A stretch of 64,000 bases of DNA from Stenogyne calaminthoides (Eukaryota; Streptophyta; Magnoliopsida; Lamiales; Lamiaceae). Below are positions 21,600 to 34,285 of this stretch, piece by piece. The position numbers and the translations under genes were made by a program. Positions within the stretch are counted from its first letter, which is position 1; each line of letters opens with the position of its first letter. The stretch is taken from positions 22,413,853 to 22,477,852 of the forward strand of contig JBBCBC010000002.1 in NCBI GenBank assembly GCA_037126765.1, given 5' to 3'. The notes below the pieces were generated by a model. The model did not search any database and was not told where the DNA came from. It saw only the letters and a list, made by a program, of their open reading frames with translations.

Positions 21600-23275
21600 G
21601 GGATCACTGCCAGATGTCTCTTGACCTTTTACCCCCCCTACGATCTCCTATTTTTTAACTTTCGGAGTCTCGCTTCGGCTTTTTAGGAACCGGGTAAGAC
21701 GATTATATTCAGATAACTTCCAAAAGTTGATGAAGTAAATCGCGACAATCTTACAGACAGTGCCCGATGTACTCGTGATAATTACAATATTTGGAAGCAT
21801 TAAGCCGATGCTTGTCTATTATGATTCTTCGAGGTCTATCTAACATGTTCCGATCTTTGATTTGGTTAAAAATTGTTTTCTATTTGAAACGCCTGAGAAG
21901 ACTTCGAGGGGCGTTTTACGCTCTTTCTTGAATGGTTTGAAAGACCACGGGGTTTGTACCCCCCCATTCATCACTTTCTTCCCAAAAACTTTCTTAGTTG
22001 TTGTTTCTCGACCCATCGTGGATAGGGCGAGCAAATCTGCTGGCTATGATCTTGGATGCTTCGCTCTCCGAGTCTCAATATGTGTTCGCCGCCTTGATGC
22101 ATGGCTTTCCACATGTCAGTATTCAGGGTCAGACCTCCGACCACCGCGAGGATCTTGGCATCCTCTTCAACTGGGGCCCCATCATACAAACATTTATCAA
22201 ATATTTCGATGTATGCTCGATCTGACTCACCCCTTAGTTGGGAAAAATGTGCCAACCTTTGTTTTGGTGCTGGGCGAGCACACATGGATGAGAAATGGGA
22301 CAGGAATTGTTGTCCCAATTGAGCGAAAGATGTGATGGACGCATCGGGCAAAGTAGAGAACCATCTATGTGCCCGATCACCCAAAGTCATGGGGAATGAT
22401 CGGCACTGCGTCGCGTCTGTGGCACCCATGGCGATCATAAAGTCTGAGTATTTGTTGAGGTGAACATGTGGGTCAGACTCAGCATCAAACATGGGAATTG
22501 GTGGTCGGATCTTTGCCACTTTCTCTTGTATTTCGGCCGCCATGATCGCCGGTGTTAATGGCGAGCAGGGTATTGTGCTCGCCCGAGGGTGTCCTTTAGT
22601 CGCGGCCAGGTCGGCCTGTAAGCCTTCGATGGCTTTCTGCATTTCCGCAAATTTTGTGGAACTGACAGACTTGGATCGGGGTTGTATCCCATCATGAGGA
22701 CCCAGTGGGTCATGCTCGTGATGGGGCAGTCCCCCTTTCCAAGTTCGTGCTTGACTACCCAATCGATGATGGATAGACAATTTTGTTCCAGCCAATTTTT
22801 GTTCGGCATGCGGATGATCATGAGGATCTGAATGAGCGGGCATGTTTATCGGTTATTCCTTCCCGGGATCCTGTCGCCTATTATTGCCGATTCGGTCTTT
22901 GGCGGAGAGTCTCAAACGTCCAAACGCTGATGGTCTAGACCCTTGAGGCTGCTCATCATCAGACGTATCATCAGCTTTTTTATTAGCCCGCTTCCGTGCA
23001 GCTTTTATCTTAACTTGCTCGCTATCAGGTGTTTGCGAGCGTCGATCTTCATCATCTTGTGTTTTTAACTTGGCCAACTCTTTTTCGGCCCTCTCTTTCT
23101 GTGCTCGCAGCAAGAAAGTGATGGCCTTTGTTGTGGCCGCCGGATCATTGGCAATATCCTCAAGATTGATGGTCTCCACTGTCTGATCTTTGTGAGGCTG
23201 GCGCTGAGCCTCTTTCCGGTCGTGAGGTTGACTTTGCCCCGACCTCTCTGTTTGTGTATTCCTAGATTGAGACAT
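21600..23275 (-). pseudogene. Gypsy-2 gag (one stop, one frameshift)
   Basis: Starts at the ATG 23275-23273 (MSQSRNTQTERSG), shared with the left copy. 23275-22853 is open; a TAA at 22855-22853 interrupts the frame, which continues unchanged from 22843 to about 21971. The second part has the Retrotrans_gag core (IRPPIPMFDAESDPHVHLNK, FPMTLGDRAHRWFSTLP, FSQLRGESDRAYIEIF). A frameshift near 22010 moves into 22034-21840. A degenerate zinc knuckle (KYCNYHEYIGHC..DC) lies near 21790-21740 with a stop inside it. Gag would form the particle. Confidence 0.85.
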
Positions 23276-23335
23276 TATATTTCTTTTTTCTGCCTCGGCT
23301 AACTACGGGTTTGTGTATGGGTTGGTTTTTTGGTA

Positions 23336-23352
23336 CCCTCCTTCTAGCGTCA
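23336..23352 (-). other. Gypsy-2 primer binding site
   Basis: Minus-strand TGACGCTAGAAGGAGGG, two bases inside the LTR. It differs from the left copy by one G-to-A change in the critical TGG. Confidence 0.72.
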
Positions 23353-23354
23353 AT

Positions 23355-24595
23355 TGTTGCGAGTCATTTTATATGGAGAATATTATGTGGCTAATTCGGT
23401 GACAACTCACAAACAAAATATGCATGTGTAAAATAAACTGTAAATAAGAGGAATTTGTTGACCCGGTTAAATAGAATTGATTACTCTAAAGGCGTATCAA
23501 GCCGGGATGTAGTATTATGCGAGTTTTACACGTCTGAATATATGATACATCTCATGAAGATGAATCGTTATAGATAAAGATGATTTGGATAGTTGATATA
23601 TGAGTGCTAGGGTTTTTTATGTGTATGGATGAACTCTTGAATTTTTCTGAACCTTACCCCTCTGGGAAATTTTTTGTAACCCTTTTCTTATTGTTTTTTC
23701 TTCTATTTATAGTACTTTTTTGACAAGCATGAGCTAGAGACTTGGGGCCATGCAAGAACTCATGTAATCTTTGCCACATTTCCAACTTCGTCTTCTTCGG
23801 GTTGATCTTTGCATTTGCTTGTCTAAAGGCACTCTTTTGGTCGTCCCAAATCTATCTTTTGCTTTCATTGAATGCTTTGTTCGCCCCATTAAACCATATC
23901 AATTTTATCTTGGGAATATTGTCCTCATCGAGCATGTCCGAGTCCTTCAGTTTATCCGAGTCCTCGTGTTATCTCGAGCATCGGGTATGTCATGTGTCCT
24001 CGGGATGTCGAGCATCGAACATCTTACCCTCCGGGTTATGCGAGCCTTGGGATGTCTCGAGCCCCGGGATATCGAGCATCGAGCATCGACCCCTCCGGGT
24101 TTATCTGACGCCTTGGGATATCTCGAAAGCGTCGGCATCTTGACCCTCGGGTTATCGAGCCCTCGGGATGTCTGAGCCCTCGGGATATCGAGCATCGAGC
24201 ATCTTGACTCGCCGGGTTTTATGCGAACGCCGGGATATCGAGCATCGAGCATCACGACCACGAGGTCACTTGGCTCGAACCATCGACTTCTTTTCTTTCT
24301 TTCTGATCTGAGGCGAACATACATATGCGCTTTCGGTGGTGGCGAACATACTGTTTTGCTTTCGATGGTTTGGTTGAACAACCTTGGTTGGTAAATGGCA
24401 AGCTGACGAACAAAACTTACTTCATAGGCGAGCATACTCGCATGGTTGACAAGTGGCGAGCTGGTGAACAAACTTGTTTGCTCGATGAAGGTTCGTGCAC
24501 ACTTATCCATTAAGCGTGTTTATTTTAATAATTGAATATTACACGTGTCCTCCGACGTGTTCGATTAATACTGAGTAATTATATCGAACACAACA
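23355..24595 (-). repeat. Gypsy-2 5' LTR (unoccupied by Copia-A)
   Basis: 1241 bp, TGTTGCGAGTC...CGAACACAACA. It shows the uninterrupted Copia-A target site near 23570. A TATA box (TATAAATAG, minus) is at 23711-23703. The inner repeated section reads 'gatatcgagcatcgagcat' where the left LTR reads 'gatatctgagcatcgagcat', one of the clearest CTG-to-CG differences in the window. The open frame 24510-23947 is LTR sequence, not a gene. Confidence 0.9.
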
Positions 24596-25220
24596 TTAAT
24601 ATTTGTAAATTGTTTTTTAAATTATAATTTTCAATTTACTATCATGTCCCCTTCTAAACAATATTAGAATACTTAATAGGAATGATCAAATTAGATGATT
24701 GAAATTGGTCTCTACTTCTTCCCCAAAAAAATTACTCAAACCCTCCCGTCAAGGATCAAAAATAAAAAATTATTAAACCCTTCCTTACGCCTCCTCCACC
24801 ACGGCAGTGAGCCGTCGCCGCCGTTGCTATCACTCTGTCATCAATTCAAGAACGCTATTTTCCTTTTTCGGAAGTCATCTTTCTCCCATTGGCTTCGTCC
24901 CTGCTTGCGCCGCACTTCCCACCCTCCCTACAGCCGTGGTCATTTCAAAAGCCGCAACCTTCTATTGAAAATTTTGATTCTGGATTCTTGAGTAATTCAC
25001 AGTAAGTAGCTACCTTCCTAATATCATCGCAATGATTATGTATTCTGATTTGTGGATTATGCAATTGATAAATAATTTTGATTTGTGGATTCTACAATTA
25101 TTCAATAATTTTAATTTGTGAATTCTACTGAGCAATTTTTTGTGAATGGGTTAATGTATTATTGCAATTTTTTTGTGAATTGATTATGTATTCTTGCAAT
25201 TTTTCTGGGAATAGTTTAGT
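24596..25220 (+). other. Flank of Gypsy-2 with a possible old exon
   Basis: The sequence becomes unique and AT-rich after the LTR. At about 24760-24995 there is a more GC-rich stretch with a short open frame (24695-24991), followed by a GTAAGTAG donor-like site at about 25003. It could be the 5' exon of the gene whose remnant follows at 25221, but no protein similarity was recognised. From 25030 to 25200 imperfect repeats of 'tgatttgtggattctacaatt' and 'attgcaatttttttgtgaat' occur. Confidence 0.3.
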
Positions 25221-25386
25221 AGAAGGAATAGTTCTAATGGTGGAAATGAAGGTAATGATGATGAGATAACAAGAGATTTTCTAGGATTATGACCTTTTAT
25301 CTCAAAGTGATATTATGAGTATAGCTGGACTAAGCAACTACATGAACGTTAATTTTTTCAATGAGAATCAGAATCAAAGATCTTGA
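25221..25386 (+). pseudogene. Fragment of an INDETERMINATE-domain (IDD) zinc-finger gene
   Basis: Translation gives NDDEITRDFLGL, then a TGA, then in the next frame SQSDIMSIAGLSNYMN and NENQNQRS before a stop. IDD transcription factors end with LTRDFLG followed by a MAGLG-like motif at just this spacing, so this looks like the C-terminal tail of such a gene. The stop (Arg CGA to TGA would explain it) and one frameshift show it is dead. The zinc fingers of the family were not found nearby. Confidence 0.5.
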
Positions 25387-26280
25387 CAAGGTTAGCTAGT
25401 GTTTTTTATGTAACTGTGCAGAAAATATTTGGAGAACTAGTCTACAATCGACTTTGACAGAAACTGAAGCCCACAGTTTTTTCATGCATGCCAGAGTTGT
25501 ACCTTCTTTCCTTCACAAAACTGCATTGTCAAAACCTGCCTGCTTGTGAAATCCTGGCAATTAGACCATTATATAGAGCTTAGTATTAAACAAAGAATTT
25601 CAGTATAGACACATTCAATGAAAATGACATATTGTTTCTCTTAAAAATTGATGAATATGTAGTATACCCAATAGCACTAGGAATCTTGACCATCCGATTC
25701 TTTTTAAAATTATTTGCTGCTCTTTCTGAGTTTTTAGCCTCTTGAATGAAATCTATGGAGCTTAAGAAATGATATCAGTGTCATTCAAACATATTGGCAA
25801 ATTCATATAAAGCAGCTGTGTTGCTTATTTTCATACTTGTTTTCCTTCCACCAAGAACAGTGTATGTATGGAGAGGGGCAAATACAGTTTATATAAAAAA
25901 TGTCGTAAAGAAAAGAAAAAGGCCAAAAATACAAGAAGTCATTCATAAAAGCTTAAGCTATTGGACAGAAGTCCTCAGGGCTCTAAATTAACATGGTGAT
26001 GAAATGAGTTTTGAATAGAGTTTAATGACCACCTCATTTGAAACCTTAAGTTATTCGAGAGGAGTAACACTATAACATTTTATCACAATATATTTAAAAG
26101 CTGAGCACTTAGAAAGGAGAATCAATTTAATAGTTAATGCAATATCTTCTGCAGACAGCATGAACAGCAAATAAACAGCTAGATAGGATGTGACCAATAA
26201 AAATAGCATAATTTCTTAGCAAAAAGTTGTTTATTTGTTACTGGAGTAGAGTTATATTTGTAGATTGGTTATGAGTTTGA
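25387..26280. other. No gene recognised
   Basis: AT-rich, unique-looking sequence with only short frames. Nothing resembling a transposon end, RNA gene or protein domain was seen. Confidence 0.5.
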
Positions 26281-26374
26281 GTTGATTAGTTGGAGATTAG
26301 ATGATATGATGACGGTGTTTGATGAAATGCCTGAAAGAGTTGTGTTGTATTATAGTGATGTTTTTGTCCTACCT
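26281..26374 (+). pseudogene. Possible PPR-repeat fragment
   Basis: One frame reads RLDDMMTVFDEMPERVVLYY. This resembles a single pentatricopeptide repeat (typical LDDA..VFDEMPERNVVSW), the RNA-binding unit of organelle PPR proteins. Only one repeat is visible and a stop follows, so chance or a small remnant are both possible. Confidence 0.28.
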
Positions 26375-27795
26375 TGATGCTCGTAGTATTTTTTATTTCT
26401 CTGATATTTGGCTGGTAAATTTGTGCTTGTACAGGATGAAATTAATCTTGAGATTTCTGGTAATAATGGTGTTCAAGGAACTAATATCATTGCTCAAGGG
26501 TGTAATACCTTTGCTGCTACTTCTGGTATAAATGGTACTAAAAATCAGGGCACTAATACCGATGGTATTTCTGTTAATAATATTACTCTGCTATTACAAA
26601 TTAGGCTGCGCAGGGAACTAAATTATCGAGCAAGCATGTTGTTGTATGACTGGTGAGGTATATTTCCACTGCTAATTTCTTCCATTCCCAAAATAATTTT
26701 TTTTAGTCACTCTCATGTGCACCTCATGCACCAATTCAAATTGGTGCAATTGGATTCAATTTTAATTTGGATGAACTATATGGATAATTTGGATGAACTA
26801 TATGGATGAACTATATGAACTATGCACTCTAAACCCTAACCTCTAAACAATGAACCTTAAATCATATATGGATCATTCGGGTCGAGTGAACCATGAACCA
26901 CTTTGGTCGGGTTTGGGTCCGGGTCGAAAAAAAAAACCTAAAACTTAAATTAAAGTTAAAAGAAAACTGAAATTGAAAAAAACAAAAAAAACTAAAATTG
27001 AAAAAAAATAAGAAAAAGAACTCCTAAAATTAAATTGTACCAAATTGATTCGATGCAAATGGTGCAAAAGAGATTTCGCCATTTTTTTAAGTTGATGTTG
27101 GACCATGTGTTGGTTCTTATGAGAATTGTAAATTTCACCCAATAAGAAACCACCAATGTGTTTCCTCAAAACTTGTGCCAGTAAATATTGAGGCAAAAGA
27201 GCAAAAAGAGAGATGTTGACCTAGTTTGGCTGGCAATGTTTATTCCTATATTGCTTCCTCATGTATAACTAAATTGTCTATTTTTTCTTTTATGTGAGTT
27301 TTTAGTCCAAAATAAATTGAATGATTTATGTATACCCTCAGTGCACCTTTGCATCTCTAATAACTATGTTTATATATGCACATAATAGACATGACATCTA
27401 ATTCTTCGTGCTTTAATTAGTCAATTTTCTTGGAAGCCCTAATGCTTTTTATCCTTTCTTAATTTTGAGTGTTTTATTTGGCATAATATTTGTAATATAG
27501 TCTTCCACAGCTTGTTGATTTTTGGATTGTATACAGTCTTCCACAGCTTTTTAATTTATTGATATACGAACTCACTTATTGTACTTGTTTTATGCCATAT
27601 ATTATATCTTTTAATGAGTATAGCATTTTCAGGCATGCTTGTGGATCTAGTTTTCTTCACAAGATAGTAAATCAATTTTTTTCTTAATTATTAAGTATTT
27701 TGTGTGGTATGATCTTCATGTATTATTCTATTATTTTGGTTTCAGTCATGCTACCTTTCAGTTGCTTGGGCTTCTATCATCTCATTTGTTTCAAA
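26375..27795. other. AT-rich stretch, no gene recognised
   Basis: A short open frame at 26408-26656 is Asn/Gly-rich (GTNIIAQGCNTFAAT) and matches no known family by eye. Around 26740-26830 'ggatgaactatatggat' recurs three times. The minus-strand frame 27196-26945 (RKHIGGFLLGEIYNSHKNQ) is unidentified. 26713-26745 is a near-palindrome (caccaattcaaattggtg). Confidence 0.4.
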
Positions 27796-27799
27796 TGAA

Positions 27800-29610
27800 G
27801 AAGAAGAGGACCTAGAAAAACAGTAGTGATAAAATTCAATTGAAATTTGAATGACGACACATATGTCTGTTATGAAAGGGAACACATGTTGTTATTGATA
27901 CATACAACAATAAGTTCATTATGATCTTACTGTATCGCGTTCTTTTGTATTTTAAACATAAAAAATATATGTAAAATATAAATATGGGATTGAAATTACT
28001 ATAGATGGTAATAATGTCATTTATGTTGTTATAACAAAATACTTGACGTTATGGGCACATATTATGAGTAATTAAGCAAAATGTTTGTATTTATTGGACA
28101 AAAAACCCATAACACATTTCTATTACACGAAATTCAATTTTTAAAGATCATTTTTTAAAAAATTATAAAGGAAAGCATGAAGAATGATATTTTATGTTGA
28201 CTAGACTCTTAAAATAAAATAACAATTTAACTCACAACTGAGTGATGTAACTGTAGTCAACTCAATTTCACTCAAAAAATTAAATTCAACAAATGAAGAA
28301 GAAGAGGACCTAAAAAAAAAGTAGTTATAAAATTCACTCAAGATTTGAATGAATATGTCTGTTATGAAAGGGAAAAACATGTTGTTATTGACACATACGA
28401 CAATAAGTTCATTATATTCCTACTCTATCGCGTTCTTTTATATTTTGAACATTAAAAATATATGTAAAATATAAATATGTAATTGAAATTACTATAGACA
28501 GTAATAACACCATTTATGTCGTTATAACAAAATACTTGACGTTATGGGCACATATTATGAGTAATTAAGCAAAAAGTTTGTATTTATTGGACATAAAGCC
28601 CATAACACATTTCTATTATACGAAATTCAGTTTTTAAAGAAGACGATCATTTTTTAAAAAAATTATAAAGGAAAGCATGCAAAATGATTTTTATGTTGAC
28701 TATAGGCTCTTTGAATAAAATAACACATTAACTCACAACTGAAGTGATGTAATTGTATAGTCTTTCTTAAGTCAACTCAATTTCACTCAAAAAATTAGAT
28801 CAAATTTTTATTATACGTTCTAATATTTGCAAAATGAGGATCTAGAAAAAAAGTAAGTTATAGATTTCACTCGAAATTTGAATAACGACATAGATATCGT
28901 TATGACGAACGTAGCCATTATTGTCACATAAGGCAATAACTTCATTATTTTTCTATTCTATCGCGTTCTTTAATATTTTGAACATAAGAAATTTATGTTA
29001 GGATATAAACAAGTGATTGAAATCACTATAGATCGTAATAACGACATTTATGCCGTTATAACAAAATACTTGTCGTTATGAGCACATACGAGTAATTAAG
29101 CAAAACAATTGTATTTATTGGACAAAAGGCCATTACACATTTCTATTACATGAAATCCAAATTCTAAAGAAGATGATCATTTAAATAAAAATTTATAAAG
29201 GAAGACATGAAGAATGATATTTTATGTTGACTAATGACTACTCTCTTAATAAAGTAACACCTTAACTGAGGTGATGCAATTGCATAGTATTTCTCAAGCC
29301 AACTCAATTTTACTAGAAAGATTAGATTCGATTTTTATTTTACGTTCTAATATTCGCAAAATGAGGACCTAGAAAAAAAGTAGCTAGGTTATAAATTTCA
29401 CTCAAAATTTGAATAATGACATATATGTCGTTATGAAGGAACGTATATCGTTATTGACACATACATAAATAAATTAGTTATTTTCCTATTCTATCTCTTT
29501 CTTTAATATTTCGAACATAATAAATTTATGTTAAAATATAAACAAGTGATTGAAATCACTATAGACCACTATAGGTCATTGACAGATTGAGTAAAAAAAA
29601 AAATATTTAT
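27800..29610. repeat. Tandem array of a ~0.5-kb repeat, four units
   Basis: The marker 'gaggacctagaaaaa' or a variant recurs at about 27806, 28303, 28836 and 29363, giving periods near 497, 533 and 527 bases. Each unit continues with 'gacatatatgtcgttatgaa', 'tctatcgcgttcttt', 'atcactatagat', 'cgttataacaaaatacttg' and 'tttgtatttattggac' in the same order. The last unit is truncated after about 240 bases. The units differ by small indels. No coding frame is conserved. Confidence 0.88.
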
Positions 29611-30300
29611 TGGATATAGTTTAAATATTTTATTTCTACGGATAAGTAAATAAATATGAATATGGTTTGATGGCAAACTGATAATTTTATGTGGAGAAAG
29701 TCTTAGGTTCAAATTCTTATTGGGTAATTTTGAGTAATTTTTTTAATAATAAATTTTAAAATTCATAAATCTTATATTACCAAGTCCTTATAATTAGCAT
29801 CATACTTCAAATCAATGAAAATGTGCAATTCAATTAATAGCTAATTCCATCTAAAGTAAGAGTCGGTATGCTGTGAAACTTGTTCACCGTAAAACTGATT
29901 TATTTTTACACTTCAGTTATCACGGCCACACTCTTTAGTGATATAAGTCACACTATTCAGTTATCACGACTACACTCTTTACTGTAATATAAGTCACACC
30001 CTTTATTTTTATGAGTAATATTATTTATAGTAAAAAGACACACTCTTCAGTTATATAACTAATACCTTTTAATTATATAAGTCATACTCCTAAACCAGTT
30101 TCAACGTGAAACTTATTCACCTTATACTTTACCCTAAAGTAAATGATTTTAGTTCGATAACTTTCAAGAAGTCCTCACAATATATTCTCATCGGATATAA
30201 TATACGACCAGGAATACAGATCAGCCCTCTTAATAGAGACTACATGTCAAAAGAACATCTCAAAACTTTAAAAGATCCAACTGTGGACCAAGTTCCTTAA
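29611..30300. other. AT-rich stretch with short repeats
   Basis: From 29915 to 30085 a short motif recurs several times (cacactcttcagttatcacg, cactattcagttatcacgac, acactcttcagttatataac). No gene or known element recognised. Confidence 0.45.
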
Positions 30301-33300
30301 AATCAAAATCTCAAGCAGCAAATGCATCCTACCATAAACATAATCAGCGATTCAATAACCTCCATCATACACAACAATTTCCTAAAATATCAAAATATTC
30401 AAAGCACCATACATTTATTTACGAAACAAAAATGAAAAAGAGAATTTTACACACCTGAACTTATAAGTAACATATAGGGTAAAAAAACCCAATATTCTAA
30501 CAAAAAATGGATCAACGAAGGACATCCTTTCTGATGGAAAACCACTGAGTGTCCCAATTTCTAAAGCCTGGGAGACAAGTGTTACAATAAGCAACAAAAG
30601 GAGGAACACTAACCTCAAAAGAAAATGATAATTTCAAAGGTAAATTAAAAGTCTTGCAACTATTTCAAAAATTCACTTATAATTAAATATGCCAACAACT
30701 ATAATTAACTTATTATAAATATTGTGTACATTCCACAGGTTTACAACAATTTAAGACAGAGAAGACCACCAACAATAGATTTATGTTCATTAGATATACA
30801 CATCCTAGAGAACAGCAAGGTGGTTATGTTCATCAGATATACACACCCATTTGTCTCCCATATGCCTTGTAAAATCCCCATAACTATCACCAGCCTCATA
30901 ATTATACAAAACAATTACTAAACCATATTTCCAAAATTTATAGATGTGCTGCAAAATTCTGAGAAATTTTCAGTAACAACTATGCAGGAATCTGGAGTTG
31001 CCGATTTAGTAGGTAAAAAACAACATACTAAATAAGAGACCATTAAAGTTATTCGAATAAAACTAAAATTGTTATGCCCTTGTAATTATCATTCCGACTG
31101 AGAACATCGTGCATTGTGCATTTTCCACGTACCCAGAACTGGAGATGAAGTCGAGAACCATCATCACCGAGTGTACAAAAGACGAATGGGCACGAATTAA
31201 TGCAACTTATAAAAGGAACCGAAACTAAAGCTGAAACTTAACCAAAGCCCAAAAGATCTGAAGCATGAGACGGAGCTTGTATTATATATTTATAGAGAAA
31301 CAGGAGAGGAGGTAAGGTTTAAAATTATGTAAATATATAAATATTACCATCGCCATTGTCGGCGTTCCCCCAAGAAATGTAATTGACCCTTCACCTCTGT
31401 TTCTCACCAGTCCTGAGGGGATGTTGCTATCATACTCAAGTTGGAACTGAAAAACTTGAATTCTGAAAAACGGAACCACTTGCGGTAGCCTTTGTAGGTG
31501 GCGAACGGCAGCATGGAACCAGGCGAAGGTGACACCGTGATAATATTTTGAGATTATTAAATAAGCTACAAATTATAAGTCCTTGGTCATAAATAAATTA
31601 ATACATTTTATTATACAGAGGGGTGAGAGCCATGATCCTAAAGCAGACCACCCATAAACAAGCAACAAGAGGTCAAGACAGGACGATGAATATACGTGGA
31701 CATTGTAATATGAGTGCAATAGTGCATGATCTTCAAATAATTTAAACAGAACCTTTTATACAATGAAAACAACCATATCTAGCAATCCTTAGTCTAGAAA
31801 TACTTCAATTGAATTCTTTTTATGTAATGCTCGCTGAATCTATACATACACATTTCACAGAGTTGAGTACGATTGTACGAGCCATAATTAAAACACTTAA
31901 TTTTAAATATAGTAATAAAGGGAAAAGATAACTAGCATCTGCACCTATTATTGACACTCTATCCTTTTGAACACTTTAAACACAGTCAACCTACTAATAC
32001 TCATCATCATGATTTGTGTCATTTGTCAGTTGCTGCAGCCAACAATTTCTAAACAAATGGAGATCTAATTAGGTTACTATCTCCCAAATGATAGCAATTA
32101 CTTGGAAGCTAGCTTCCAAATTTTGAGGCATACAGATCTTCATGATACAAAACTCGAGGCCTTAGCTACTAAGTTATCGGTTCTATGCTTTCAAATAGAG
32201 TAGAAAGCAAGGAGACATCGAAGACCACATCACACGTGTTCTAGATAGTTAGCTATATTTCTAAAGTTAATAAGCATTACTATACAAGAATACCTGCTTT
32301 AGGATAATTTTAGTGAAAAGATATGTATTCACTATTCAGGGCATAGCACCATCAAAAGATTAATAAGAACTACATTCACTAGTAGCCTGATAATTTACTT
32401 ACTCATTCATCGCTATTATAAGTTCATTACATGCATAATTGCAATTGCAACTTAAAGGTATATTTGCTTGCAAACTTTAAAGGAAAATAATACTGTAATA
32501 AGGTAGCTAAATACTAATGACGGGCAAAGAATACAATGAAGAATGTAATCAAGCAAATGTCATCCAGTCAAGACTTGAGGTTCATTGACAAAAGTACAAA
32601 TCTCTGACCTAATCATGTTAGTAACAAAATATCACAAGAAGAAAAAAAGGAAGTTGTTTACCCACATATGGGGCTAATGTTTTACCGAAATGTTATACGT
32701 GTCATTTATACAACTCTAAAGTAGATCAGAAACAGGCACGGGACATCAACAATACAGATGGTACCTAAGGTGGCAATGATTGAACCTTGATAAATAGATT
32801 TTCCCAAACTGCCTGCCCTTTGTAAAAATACTAGAAAGCCAGATAAGCAGTTATTGCCAACGAAAGAATAACACCTTCTTTTTCCTCTGCCATTTAACCA
32901 AAGAATTTGAGGCATGCCACTATTAGTTTAGTAATAACTAGTATGATAAAACATTAATCAGACCATCTGTATAAAATGATAACAAGGTCCCACTGTTGAG
33001 CAATACTGGCAAACACAACAAATTGTATTCAAAAAGCGTAATATGCAATCTTTCGTCATCAAATATCGGAATTAAAATTACAGAACATGACAAGGAAAAT
33101 ACGACGCATATTGAAAACTAAAATCAGAATGAAACTAAAATTAAAATTCAATTAAAAGAACATATGAAGATCAAAAACACAATAAACATGTTCGACGGTG
33201 AGAAGGTGGACATATTTACCTAATTGAAAATTGCGACCCTAATTTGACGACCCAGAAGATTGCGGCGGTACTGGTGGCGGAGGATAGCGGTGGTACTGTG

Positions 33301-33400
33301 GCGGAGATAGTGGCGAATTATAAAAAAAAAGGGTTGTTCTGTTCTTAACTCAGAAGAAGAACGTTTATTTTGTTTTTTTGTTTTTTTTTACTCAAGATGG
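30301..33400 (-). other. Possible remains of an unidentified minus-strand gene
   Basis: Some pieces look exon-like on the minus strand. A GC-richer leader near 33370-33225 ends at an AG|GTAAAT donor. A candidate start lies at 32893 (MAEEKEGVILSLAITAYLAF, then TAG). A region near 31540-31360 contains MLPFATYKGYRKWFRFSEF in one frame. The frame 30618-30415 has a hydrophobic N-terminus. None could be joined or matched to a known protein, and stops are frequent. Treat as non-coding unless homology is found. Confidence 0.2.
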
Positions 33401-33423
33401 AAGATTTAAAGAAGAAGAATGAA

Positions 33424-33446
33424 ATATATATATATATATATATATA
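33424..33446. repeat. (TA)n microsatellite
   Basis: An uninterrupted run of about 11 TA dinucleotides in AT-rich DNA. At 33510-33590 a looser 'agtacgac' motif follows (tagtacgacagtacgacat, gcagtacgatggtcagtacgac). Confidence 0.85.
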
Positions 33447-34179
33447 ATGTGTTATAAGGATAAATTTGTAAATTGATAATTATATATTTTAAATTATTTA
33501 ATTTATTATAATAGTACGACAGTACGACATAATTCGACATATAATACGATGCAGTACGATGGTCAGTACGACACACAGTACAACAAGTTGCAGGTCATTA
33601 AATTTAAGCCTTTGAATTTTAAATCTAATGGCTCAAATTAACTGACTATTGTCAGTCAGTACGATACCCTGACTGACGTAAGAACCACCCAATTAACAAT
33701 ATGTAAAAACTTATATTTGTAGAGTTTGAATGATAAATAACAAACCTTAAAAGGAAAGGAGAATAGAAACTTCAATTTAATTAGAAAAATTTAATGCTTT
33801 TTTTTAGTTAGTGAGCTTGGAGGATATTGCCAAAATATATGAATCTCTACACATTTATATTATCATTAAATGACATTTAATGCAGTCAAATTTATCCCTT
33901 TTTAAATAGTTTTCATATTTTCTTTAAAATCTCCATAATTATGGTTGCTTTTAAAAAGTTGCTATCATTAAATTTATGTTACTTTCATTTTTAAGATTAA
34001 TCATCATTATTCCAACTAAAAAAATATCATGTTTATCTTTTATTATTTTTTTCATAAATAATCCGTAATTTAATACTAAGATTTTATAAATTTTGAAAAA
34101 AAAAAGTGAAAAATCCTGATTTTGTATCATTATATATTTTTTATCATTACTTAGATGATTGGTAAATTATTTTTTATAA

Positions 34180-34285
34180 ATTATGATTTACAAATATTAA
34201 TAAAAAATGTATAATTATGGAATAATATATTTACATTATTGTATTTCATTATAATTATTAATTGATAATATGCTCATAACTGTGA
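34180..34285 (+). repeat. Left arm of a ~110-bp inverted repeat
   Basis: The stretch from 'tttacaaatattaataaaaaa' through 'tgtataattatggaataata' to 'aatatgctcataa' matches the reverse complement of 35780-35895 with few differences. The arms enclose about 1.5 kb of AT-rich DNA with no recognisable gene. Confidence 0.7.

Larger units (their letters stand above)
13444..24595 (-). mobile_element. Gypsy-2: Tat/Retand-like Ty3/gypsy internal region and 5' LTR
   Basis: On the minus strand: 5' LTR 24595-23355, PBS, gag, protease, RT, RNase H, integrase, a spacer, then an antisense (plus-strand) gene, and the PPT at 13444 next to the shared LTR. An extra antisense ORF between integrase and the 3' LTR is characteristic of Tat-lineage gypsy elements such as Retand. 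The pol order PR-RT-RH-INT confirms Ty3/gypsy. The bases flanking the two outer LTR edges (ccaat before 107, ttaat after 24595) do not match, consistent with the shared-LTR arrangement. Confidence 0.88.

Noticed and set aside
23947..24510. 187-codon minus-strand frame
   Set aside because: Lies wholly in the gypsy LTR repeats, and the frame is absent in the sister LTR.
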